DNA from: Pedobacter sp.
GTDB taxonomy: Bacteria > Bacteroidota > Bacteroidia > Sphingobacteriales > Sphingobacteriaceae
DNA length: 64,000 nucleotides
Reading direction: 5' to 3'
Assembly (NCBI RefSeq): GCF_031119335.1
Contig: NZ_JAVHXT010000003.1
Coordinates: 271,355 to 335,354, forward strand
A model generated the notes under the pieces. It saw only the letters and a list, made by a program, of their open reading frames with translations. It had not been told where the DNA came from and searched no databases. A program made the translations under genes and the position numbers. Numbering within the stretch: the stretch's first letter is position 1; every line of letters begins with the position of its first letter. Below are positions 1-6,610 of the stretch, in pieces.

Positions 1-70
1 AACTCATAAACAATGCGTAAGCGCCACGGTAATTAGGCTGAAGGGCTTACATAACCTAACACAATGCATC

Positions 71-140
71 GCGTTGTGATTAATACAACAAGCTAAAAAA
101 CGTCCTGAAAGGACAGCATAGTCAACATTAATCACATCGC
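71..140. repeat. REP-like hairpin overlapping the 3' end of the SafE-like gene
   Basis: The two arms GCGTTGTGATTAAT (71-84) and ATTAATCACATCGC (127-140) are complementary at 13 of 14 positions. The space between them carries a second small hairpin, GTCC-TGAAA-GGAC. The right arm runs into the coding region, so the last residues of the SafE-like protein are encoded by the repeat. The look is that of the REP palindromes scattered by RAYT transposases in Bacteroidota, but no transposase gene is present here, so this origin is inferred. It may also end the cco transcript, although no T-tract follows. Confidence 0.5.
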
Positions 141-826
141 TCTACATTCCCGTAGGTAGAATGCGTATGCGGCGACAGAAAAGGAATATCTAAGTTGGCA
201 GAACGAAGAATAAACAAGGCTCCTATAAAAAGTGCAAACCAAGGAATGAGTTTTTGACTGTTGAACCTAAAGTACTTTTTAAGGTAAACGCCACCTAATG
301 AAATGAAAAGCATCAAAGGTGTAGTACCTAAACCGAAAAGCAACATAAAGCTTGCTCCAGATTGTGCCGTGCCCGAGTTAAGTGCAGTTGCTAGTGCCAA
401 GTAGACCATTCCACAGGGAATTAAACCATTCAGCATACCTGCAAAAAATCCCCAAAACGGCAGCTTAAAAACCTTGCCCATCAGCTTACTAATTGGGAGT
501 ACCATTTTATTTTGCACTTTTTGAAAAGAACTCACGTACCTCCCACTCAACTGCGCTATCGTAAAAAGTATCAATACAATGCCTATGATTAAGCTGAGCG
601 TTTCTTGCTTTGCAAAAACTGAAAATGTATTGCCAACCAAGCCAACCAGTAAACCTAGTAAAGTATAAATCGATATTCTTCCTAACTGATATAACGATAC
701 TTGGAAAACATTATGCCAAAGCTTTTTTTTGTCTAATGGCAAGCCAAGCACAATTGGTCCGCACATAACGGCACAATGTACACTTCCCAAAAAGCCCATT
801 AAAAAAGCCAAGGGTATCAAACTCAT
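128..826 (-). CDS. SafE/TauE-family membrane protein of the cbb3 oxidase locus
   Basis: This 232-residue protein has about six hydrophobic segments. It carries two cysteine-containing motifs in membrane helices that are typical of the SafE (COG2836) branch: CAVMCGP near residue 19 and GLIPCGMVYLA near residue 135. Members next to cbb3 oxidase genes in Bacteroidota are usually annotated as sulfite exporter TauE/SafE family and are thought to help copper or redox handling during oxidase maturation. That role is inferred from context. Its start overlaps the fixH stop by 4 bp, so the two are translationally coupled. The C-terminal tail (about 12 residues) lies inside the REP-like hairpin and is probably not functional. 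Family assignment is firm; substrate is unknown. Confidence 0.85.
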   Translation of the reverse strand: MSLIPLAFLMGFLGSVHCAVMCGPIVLGLPLDKKKLWHNVFQVSLYQLGRISIYTLLGLLVGLVGNTFSVFAKQETLSLIIGIVLILFTIAQLSGRYVSSFQKVQNKMVLPISKLMGKVFKLPFWGFFAGMLNGLIPCGMVYLALATALNSGTAQSGASFMLLFGLGTTPLMLFISLGGVYLKKYFRFNSQKLIPWFALFIGALFILRSANLDIPFLSPHTHSTYGNVERCD

Positions 827-1251
827 ATCGTGATATCTTTGGTAAATAAATAGTCTTTGCCGCTAGAGCGCCATTCTATTTTTAACGACCATAGTCCCCT
901 GTCTAAGTTTGAAGTTTCTATAATGATCGAGTTTTCATCTCCCACAGTTTTACCGCTCGTATTTACATCTTTCTTTTTAGCCGATGGACGCATTAACGTA
1001 AGCTGATAATCTGCCGCGTCTTTTAACTTCAAAACGATTTGACTTTGGCCAACAGTAACCTGGGGAATAGCATCATCGTTTAAAACATTGCTTTTCGCTG
1101 CGTATTCCTTATCGTAGTTGATGCCTTTTTCATAGTAATCTTCTTCCACTAAGGCATCGTTATCGTGATTTTTGAACATATAAACCACCATTCCTATAAT
1201 GAACGACATGAACAATGCCATGCCTAAAATTAATTTCGTTCCCCAATTCAT
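823..1251 (-). CDS. ccoH: FixH/CcoH family protein, cbb3 oxidase assembly
   Basis: The 142-residue protein has one N-terminal membrane helix (about residues 7-26, GMALFMSFIIGMVVYMF) followed by a periplasmic domain. This is the FixH layout. The segment DNDALVEEDYYEKGINYDKEY matches the conserved family stretch where a YY-x-K-G-x-x-Y pattern follows the helix. CcoH is an assembly and stability factor for cbb3 cytochrome oxidase in proteobacteria, where it contacts CcoN and CcoP. It lies 75 bp downstream of ccoG and overlaps the next gene by 4 bp. The length is slightly below proteobacterial FixH but usual for Bacteroidota. Confidence 0.9.
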   Translation of the reverse strand: MNWGTKLILGMALFMSFIIGMVVYMFKNHDNDALVEEDYYEKGINYDKEYAAKSNVLNDDAIPQVTVGQSQIVLKLKDAADYQLTLMRPSAKKKDVNTSGKTVGDENSIIIETSNLDRGLWSLKIEWRSSGKDYLFTKDITI

Positions 1252-1255
1252 TACT

Positions 1256-1326
1256 TAAATTGCTTTATTGATAAATTGTTTAATTGTTGATTAACTGAAA
1301 ACTGTCAATTGTTCACTGCCAACTGG
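1256..1326. repeat. Degenerate TTAACTG/AATTGTT intergenic repeat
   Basis: The short gap between ccoG and ccoH is filled by AT-rich repeated words such as AATTGTT, TTAACTG and AACTGTCAATTGTT. The same words recur upstream of ccoS (6411-6480), upstream of the DAHP synthase gene (40729-40835) and before ssrA (about 59028-59045). This looks like a family of short intergenic repeats; its origin is unknown. Confidence 0.4.
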
Positions 1327-2712
1327 CTAAGGTTGCGAAAAAAACGTTGTGCTTGTTTCACTAATCACCTTCCCTTCTACCACTATTTCAAATTTAACTT
1401 TACTTTTAAAATCTTCAATGTTTTTAGGCTGCTTAATTAAGAAGAAAGTTAAATGTGCTGAGCCTTCTTTTGGCAAAATTGTATCTGCTTGTATAAATTC
1501 AATTTTATCTTTCGCATCGTCGGATTTGAACATAAATTTCATATCCTTATTGGTTTTATTAATTAGCTCGGCGTTGTATAAATTGGCAATACTGCCATCT
1601 GGGCGTTTTTGATATAGCGTTCCACTGGCTCTTAAAACAGTCGTCTGTACATCTTCTCTTTTATAAATTAAGGATGAGAAAATGATCATCACCACTGCCA
1701 AAACAGCGGCATACCCCCAAGCTCTAGCACCTAATTTAAATTTGTTTCTATGTTGTATAAAATCGTGAGTATAAAAACCGATTAGTTTTTCGGGTTTACC
1801 TATTTTGATCATTACTTCATCGCAGGCATCAATACAAGCAGTACAATTTACGCACTCTAGCTGTGTACCTTGCCTAATATCAATTCCTGTTGGACAAACA
1901 TGTACGCACAAATTGCAATCTATACAATCTCCTTTCAAACTTTGGTCTAGGTTCTTTTGGATACGGCCTCTAGGCTCGCCACGTGTTTCATCATAAGCTA
2001 CGATCAAACTTTTATTATCCAACAAAACGCCTTGCAATCTGCCGTAAGGGCAAATAACCGTACAAACTACTTCTCTTACGTAAGAAAATACGAAGTAAAA
2101 AATAAAAGTAAATATCCAAATTGAGATAAAACCTACGGTATGTTCGCTGATAGGCTCTGTAATGATCTGGTATAATTTATCGGAACTAATGATATAAGCA
2201 AGAAATACATTGGAAATCAGAAAGGAAATCGCCAAAAACAAAAAGTGCTTAAATCCTTTTTTAAAGACTTTCTCCGCATTCCACTCTTGCGCATCTAGCT
2301 TCTTCTGTTGGTTGGCATCCCCTTCTATCCAGTACTCTATTCTACGGAAAACCATCTCCATAAAAATAGTTTGCGGACAAACCCAACCACACCACAACCT
2401 GCCTAAAACTACGGTAAAACAGACAATAAACAACACCAAAATCAGCATTGCTAAAGCAAAGAGATAAAAATCTTGCGGTGTGAAGATGAGGCCGATAAAT
2501 ACAAACTTCCTTTCTAAAAAGTTAAGCAGTACTAATTGCTCGCCATTGAGCTTAATAAAAGGCAGGGAAAATAAAAGCAGAAGCAATACATAACTTACCC
2601 ATTTCCTTTGGTTGTATAATTTACCAGAGGGTTTTTTAGGGTAAAGGAATGTTCTGCCTCCGCTCTTTTTATTGTTATTTTGGATTTTTGCCATCTCTAT
2701 ATCTTTCTGCAC
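1327..2712 (-). CDS. ccoG: Cytochrome c oxidase accessory protein CcoG (FixG/RdxA), 4Fe-4S membrane protein
   Basis: This 461-residue membrane protein has about five to six helices. GRLWCGWVCPQT near residue 105 and VICPYGRLQG near residue 220 are the hallmark CcoG membrane motifs. Two 4Fe-4S sites, CIDCNLCVHVCP and CVNCTACIDACD (about residues 262-300), follow. The C-terminal third after the last helix is the Ig-like domain of the family. In Rhodobacter and relatives CcoG reduces copper for delivery to the CuB site of CcoN. The ORF could start at M1 or at M7 (MAKIQNNN); neither has a clear ribosome binding site. A 180-bp repeat separates it from ccoP. Confidence 0.93.
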   Translation of the reverse strand: MQKDIEMAKIQNNNKKSGGRTFLYPKKPSGKLYNQRKWVSYVLLLLLFSLPFIKLNGEQLVLLNFLERKFVFIGLIFTPQDFYLFALAMLILVLFIVCFTVVLGRLWCGWVCPQTIFMEMVFRRIEYWIEGDANQQKKLDAQEWNAEKVFKKGFKHFLFLAISFLISNVFLAYIISSDKLYQIITEPISEHTVGFISIWIFTFIFYFVFSYVREVVCTVICPYGRLQGVLLDNKSLIVAYDETRGEPRGRIQKNLDQSLKGDCIDCNLCVHVCPTGIDIRQGTQLECVNCTACIDACDEVMIKIGKPEKLIGFYTHDFIQHRNKFKLGARAWGYAAVLAVVMIIFSSLIYKREDVQTTVLRASGTLYQKRPDGSIANLYNAELINKTNKDMKFMFKSDDAKDKIEFIQADTILPKEGSAHLTFFLIKQPKNIEDFKSKVKFEIVVEGKVISETSTTFFSQP

Positions 2713-2713
2713 T

Positions 2714-2884
2714 TGTTCTTAAAAGATTGCTTCGTCGTTCCTCCTCGCAATGACGACAAAGGTTCCGTCATTTCGACCGTAGCGGAGAAATCTTTGGACT
2801 ATTCAAAAGAGCCTATTCAAAGATTTAACTCCGTTGATTTCCAATTCTCCATTTCGTTGCACTCCAGTCGAAATGACGTATTAT
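2714..2884. repeat. GTCATTTCGA/GAGAAATCT inverted-repeat element, copy A
   Basis: The gap between ccoP and ccoG holds AGATTGCTTCGTCGTTCC and GCAATGACG, then CCGTCATTTCGACC and GGAGAAATCTTT, and near the end TCCAGTCGAAATGACG. The outer words GTCATTTCGA and TCGAAATGAC are complementary. Related copies sit at 35062-35154 and 42020-42121. This is one of the common intergenic palindrome families of Sphingobacteriaceae. It contains no open reading frame of note. Confidence 0.6.
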
Positions 2885-2894
2885 TAAAGCAAAC

Positions 2895-3827
2895 CTAATT
2901 AGCTACAGCTTCTGCCGCAGCTGGGTCATATTTTTCACCTTGTGGTGCTTTTGCATTTGCAGGTTTAGAACCTTGTAAAGAGATAATGTAATTGGTTACT
3001 GCACTGATATTTGCAGAGCTCATATTTTTCTCCCAAGCCACCATACCCTTTTCTGGCGCACCATATTTTACCAATTTGAAGATATCTTTTACGCTACCAC
3101 CATGTATCCAAAACTCATCTGTTAAGTTTGGTCCTACCAAGCCTTCGCCAGCAGCACCGTGACAAGCCACACAATTCGCATCGAAAACACCCTTGCCTAC
3201 CGCAATTTGCGATGGATCTATCTTCACAGAGTTTTCATCAACAGACGAAGTAGATTTAGCTAGAAACTTTTGTTTTGCGATATCGGCTTTTGCCATTTCG
3301 GTCTTGTACTCATCATCTTGTCTTTCGCCATGCTCACCAATATGATAATAGTAAAGATATCCTGCAGCGAAAATTAATGTACCATAGAAAAGCACGTTAA
3401 ACCAAGCCGGAACAGGATTATTCAACTCCTTAATGCCATCGTAAGAGTGCGGAATTTCTAAATCCTTTTCTGCCGAAAGTGGTTTTAAACTCAACAACTT
3501 GTTCCAAATACTAGGTTTTTCACCGTGTTGTTTTACCCATTCTTCGTACTCTAAAGCTCTTTCTTCCTTCGTTTTATACGGCGTTGGATTTTTACTTTCT
3601 TGGTAAATTACCTTAAAACTTTTATACAATGTGATGGCAACAAACAACAAGATAATTGAAAATACCAACAAGGTGATGATTAGTAATTCTGTTGTGCTCA
3701 TGCCTAAAGATGGCTCTGCAATAACTACCTTTGTTTCTTCTTCGGCAGCGGCAGCAGCTTCTTGTGCAAATGAACCAAAAGCTGTAGCCAAGAACATCAT
3801 TAATAAACTAAACTTCTTCATATCCAT
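2895..3827 (-). CDS. ccoP: cbb3 cytochrome c oxidase subunit III (CcoP), mono-haem form
   Basis: The 310-residue protein starts with a signal-like hydrophobic segment (MKKFSLLMMFLATAFGSFAQ). Two further helices follow (about 45-68 and 145-160, WFNVLFYGTLIFAAGYLYYY), then a periplasmic cytochrome c domain with a single haem site, CVACH, near residue 220. A downstream methionine in APEKGMVAW is the likely axial ligand. Proteobacterial CcoP carries two haem c groups; this one has only one, as is usual in Bacteroidota. CcoP passes electrons from a soluble cytochrome c to CcoO and CcoN. Its start overlaps ccoQ by 20 bp. Confidence 0.93.
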   Translation of the reverse strand: MDMKKFSLLMMFLATAFGSFAQEAAAAAEEETKVVIAEPSLGMSTTELLIITLLVFSIILLFVAITLYKSFKVIYQESKNPTPYKTKEERALEYEEWVKQHGEKPSIWNKLLSLKPLSAEKDLEIPHSYDGIKELNNPVPAWFNVLFYGTLIFAAGYLYYYHIGEHGERQDDEYKTEMAKADIAKQKFLAKSTSSVDENSVKIDPSQIAVGKGVFDANCVACHGAAGEGLVGPNLTDEFWIHGGSVKDIFKLVKYGAPEKGMVAWEKNMSSANISAVTNYIISLQGSKPANAKAPQGEKYDPAAAEAVAN

Positions 3828-3993
3828 CTGTTGTTTGAGGTTCGTTAAAAGGTAGATTACTCATTTCTGCAACTTGTGCTTTACTCATTTTGATAAGATA
3901 AATACCCACCAAGATGAAGAAAACCATAAATATGAGCAGTGATGCGATGAGATAAAACTCACCGCCTGCTAGATCTTTTATTTGCTTAAACAT
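3808..3993 (-). CDS. ccoQ: CcoQ-like small subunit of cbb3 oxidase
   Basis: This 61-residue protein has one membrane helix (about 10-33, EFYLIASLLIFMVFFILVGIYLI). It lies between ccoNO and ccoP, the normal position of ccoQ. It begins 5 bp after the ccoNO stop and overlaps ccoP. CcoQ stabilises the oxidase complex in proteobacteria. The sequence is too short and variable for proof by motif, so the call rests on size, topology and position. The ending FNEPQTTDGYEEV shows it is not a truncated longer protein. Confidence 0.8.
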   Translation of the reverse strand: MFKQIKDLAGGEFYLIASLLIFMVFFILVGIYLIKMSKAQVAEMSNLPFNEPQTTDGYEEV

Positions 3994-3998
3994 AATTT

Positions 3999-6140
3999 TT
4001 ACTGGTTAGATGGAATAGTTGTTTTGTTAGCTTTGATATCGGTACCCATACGTTGCAGGTAAGCAATTAGGGCAATGATTTCTCTGTCGCTCTTTACTTC
4101 GATATTGTTTTGCTTCAAATCTGCAGCAATTGCGTCTGCTTGCTCTTTCAATTTAGCTTGCGCAACTTTATCGAAATTTTCTCTGTATGGTACACCCAAT
4201 GTTTGCATTGCTCTAATCTTAGCTTCAGTCATGCTGATATCTAATTTTTGAGTAATTAACCAAGGGTAAGCTGGCATAATACTACCCGGCGACATAGACG
4301 TTGGATCTAACATGTGGTTATAGTGCCATGCGTTAGAATATTTACCACCAATACGGTGCAAATCTGGTCCGGTACGCTTACTTCCCCATAAAAACGGATG
4401 GTCGTACACAAACTCGCCTGCTTTACTGTATTCGCCGTAGCGCTCAGTTTCTGACCTAAACGGACGGATAGTTTGAGAGTGACAGTTCACACAACCTTCT
4501 TTGATATATAGATCTCTACCTTCTAATTCTAGCGGAGTGTAAGGCTTCACACTGGCTATAGTTGGCACGTTACTTTCAATAGTGAACGTTGGCATCATTT
4601 CTACCATACCACCAATCAAAATCACAATCATAGAAAGCACCATGAATTTCATTGGTTTACGCTCTAACACACGGTGCCATTTTTTATCAGCTGGGTCTTC
4701 GTGAGTGATTTCCTTTTCTAATGGCATTGCTTCAGCTTCCTCTTCTGCAACCAATTTACCTTTCAACATGGTTTTAGCCAAGTTGTAAGTCATCGCGATA
4801 GCGCCAATTAAGTACAATGCACCACCGATAGAACGTAGCACGTGCATCGGGATAATTTGCAGCGTAGTGGTTAAGAAGTTAGCATATTTCAACAAACCTT
4901 CGTCGGTAAATTCTTTCCACATTAAGCCTTGTGTAAAACCAGCCCAATACATTGGAATAGCATAGAATAAGATACCTAATGTGCCAATCCAGAAATGGAA
5001 AGAAGCTAGTTTTTTAGAAAATAACTCTGTTTTGTAGATACGTGGAATTAACCAATATAATATACCAAAAGTTAAGAAACCATTCCAACCTAATGCGCCT
5101 ACGTGTACGTGAGCTACAATCCAATCGGTAAAGTGGGCTACGGCGTTGATTTGTTTCAACGATAACATTGGCCCTTCGAAAGTTGCCATACCGTAAGCAG
5201 TAAGGGCAACTACCATGAATTTTAGGGTTACATCTTCACGAACTTTATCCCAAGCACCACGTAAGGTTAACAAACCGTTAATCATACCACCCCAACTTGG
5301 TGCAATTAGCATAATTGAGAAAGCTACGCCTAAAGATTGCGCCCATCCTGGTAAGGAAGTATATAACAAGTGGTGTGGACCAGCCCAGATGTAGATGAAA
5401 ATTAACGACCAAAAGTGAAGAATACTCAATTTATATGAGTAAACCGGACGATTAGCCATTTTAGGCAAGAAGTAGTACATCATACCCAAATATGGTGTGG
5501 TTAAGAAGAATGCAACCGCATTATGTCCGTACCACCATTGTACCAAGGCATCTTGCACACCGGCAAAAACATAGTAACTTTTTAAGAAAGATATTGGCAG
5601 CTGAAATGAATTTACGATGTGCAACACCGCAATAGTTACAAAAGTAGCAATATAGAACCAAATGGCTACGTAAAGGTGTCTTTCTCTACGTTTGATGATG
5701 GTACCGAACATATTGATACCGAAAACCACCCAAATTAAGGTGATGGCAATATCAATTGGCCACTCTAGCTCTGCATACTCATGCGATGAGGTAATACCTA
5801 AAGGCAAGGTTATAACCGCCGAAACAATGATTAATTGCCAACCCCAAAAGTGAATTTTACTTAATGCCGTACTAAACATTCTTGCTTTAAGCAAGCGTTG
5901 TAACGAGTAGTAAACACCCATAAAAATGGCGTTGCCCACAAAGGCGAAAATTACCGCATTGGTGTGGAGCGGTCTTATACGACCAAAAGTTGTGTACTGG
6001 TTGCCCAAGTTCATGCTTGGCGAAAACAGTTGCGTGGCAACAAGTAGTCCTACTAGCATTCCGATGATGCCCCAAACGATGGTTGCAATACCGAAATCTC
6101 GTACAATCTTGTTGTCGTAGGTAAATTTTTCTAGCTGCAT
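3999..6140 (-). CDS. ccoNO: cbb3 cytochrome c oxidase, fused subunits I and II (CcoN-CcoO)
   Basis: The 713-residue protein joins two subunits that are separate in most proteobacteria. Residues 1 to about 470 are CcoN: twelve or so helices, the haem b ligand in PLHTNAV (H59), the CuB/tyrosine region WWYGHNAVAF, WAGPHHLLYTSLP and the haem ligands HVHVGALGWNG. After a linker (EEEAEAMPLEKE) the CcoO part starts with one helix and a cytochrome c domain with CVNCH near residue 550 and the distal methionine region TSMSPGSIMPAYPW. It forms the O2-reducing core with high oxygen affinity. The gene is preceded by a Crp/Fnr-type palindrome and a Bacteroidota -7 box. Identification is firm. Confidence 0.96.
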   Translation of the reverse strand: MQLEKFTYDNKIVRDFGIATIVWGIIGMLVGLLVATQLFSPSMNLGNQYTTFGRIRPLHTNAVIFAFVGNAIFMGVYYSLQRLLKARMFSTALSKIHFWGWQLIIVSAVITLPLGITSSHEYAELEWPIDIAITLIWVVFGINMFGTIIKRRERHLYVAIWFYIATFVTIAVLHIVNSFQLPISFLKSYYVFAGVQDALVQWWYGHNAVAFFLTTPYLGMMYYFLPKMANRPVYSYKLSILHFWSLIFIYIWAGPHHLLYTSLPGWAQSLGVAFSIMLIAPSWGGMINGLLTLRGAWDKVREDVTLKFMVVALTAYGMATFEGPMLSLKQINAVAHFTDWIVAHVHVGALGWNGFLTFGILYWLIPRIYKTELFSKKLASFHFWIGTLGILFYAIPMYWAGFTQGLMWKEFTDEGLLKYANFLTTTLQIIPMHVLRSIGGALYLIGAIAMTYNLAKTMLKGKLVAEEEAEAMPLEKEITHEDPADKKWHRVLERKPMKFMVLSMIVILIGGMVEMMPTFTIESNVPTIASVKPYTPLELEGRDLYIKEGCVNCHSQTIRPFRSETERYGEYSKAGEFVYDHPFLWGSKRTGPDLHRIGGKYSNAWHYNHMLDPTSMSPGSIMPAYPWLITQKLDISMTEAKIRAMQTLGVPYRENFDKVAQAKLKEQADAIAADLKQNNIEVKSDREIIALIAYLQRMGTDIKANKTTIPSNQ

Positions 6141-6174
6141 AATTGAATAGAAATAGAATTTGTAATGTTTATGA

Positions 6175-6240
6175 CAAAGTTATGGCAGTGATGGAGCACT
6201 GGTGATGATTAGCATTAGTCGGAAATGTGATTTTTATCAC
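6175..6240 (-). promoter_or_regulatory. ccoNO promoter with Crp/Fnr-type box
   Basis: On the minus strand TAACTTTG (6182-6175) fits the Bacteroidota -7 consensus TAnnTTTG and would start transcription near 6169, about 29 bp before the ccoNO start codon. The perfect palindrome GTGAT-TTTT-ATCAC (6227-6240) lies upstream, inside the 3' end of ccoS. In longer form it reads TGTGA-N6-TCACT, the Crp/Fnr-family pattern. Its centre is 58.5 bp from the -7 box edge, or about -64 from the predicted start, which is where class I activators bind. No -33 TTTG is obvious, as expected for an activator-dependent promoter. Confidence 0.65.
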
Positions 6241-6403
6241 TTTTCTCGTTGATGTCATTTTTCACCTCATCGTCGAACAAAATTCGAACACTTGGTGTGT
6301 ATACATCATCGTGCTGACCAGTTTTGAGCGCCCAAAAGAAGGCTCCCAGAAAAACCAGTGCTACTAGCACGCTGCAACCGATTAAGAAATAGAGTATGTT
6401 CAT
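6215..6403 (-). CDS. ccoS: cbb3 oxidase maturation protein CcoS
   Basis: The 62-residue protein has one N-terminal helix (MNILYFLIGCSVLVALVFLGAFFWALKTGQ). It then carries the CcoS signature, where a W-A-x-x-x-G-Q-x-D-D motif follows the helix (here WALKTGQHDD) and the segment SVRILFDDE comes after. CcoS is needed to insert redox cofactors into cbb3 oxidase in Rhodobacter. It sits between ccoI and ccoNO as in many genomes. Its last codons overlap the Crp/Fnr-type box of the ccoNO promoter. Confidence 0.9.
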   Translation of the reverse strand: MNILYFLIGCSVLVALVFLGAFFWALKTGQHDDVYTPSVRILFDDEVKNDINEKSDKNHISD

Positions 6404-6410
6404 TTGTTTG

Positions 6411-6480
6411 GTTAACTGTTGAAATTGTTTAATTGGTTAACTGTTGTTTGGTTCATTGGCCCATTTGTTCATTTGGTTTA
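6411..6480. repeat. TTAACTGTT/AATTGG repeat upstream of ccoS
   Basis: GGTTAACTGTT occurs twice within 35 bp, with the interposed words GAAATTG and TTTAATT, followed by variants such as TTTGGTTCATTGG. The same vocabulary is found at 1256-1326 and 40729-40835. Function unknown. Confidence 0.4.
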
Positions 6481-6491
6481 CTGCCTTTCAT

Positions 6492-6600
6492 AGTACTTTT
6501 CTCTCCCTTTTAGGGAGAGATGCCGAAGGCAGAGAGGGTTAAACCTCTCCCTAACCCTCCCGAATAGTCGGGACAGGTACTCCTTGAAAAGGAGAGGAAA
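6492..6600. repeat. C/T-rich inverted repeat between ccoI and ccoS
   Basis: A nested palindrome: CTCTCCC-TTTTA-GGGAGAG at the left, CCCGA-ATAGT-CGGG in the right half, and outer arms TTTCTCTCC with GGAGAGGAAA. The words CTCTCCCTAACCCTCCC are typical of intergenic repeats near gene ends in Pedobacter and Flavobacterium. It may act as a transcription block after ccoI. No coding potential. Confidence 0.6.
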
Positions 6601-6610
6601 TCGAGCAGTG

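Noticed and set aside
1349-2898. Plus-strand ORFs over ccoG and the following repeat
   Set aside because: They are antisense shadows of a well-supported gene and of palindromic sequence, with no family features.
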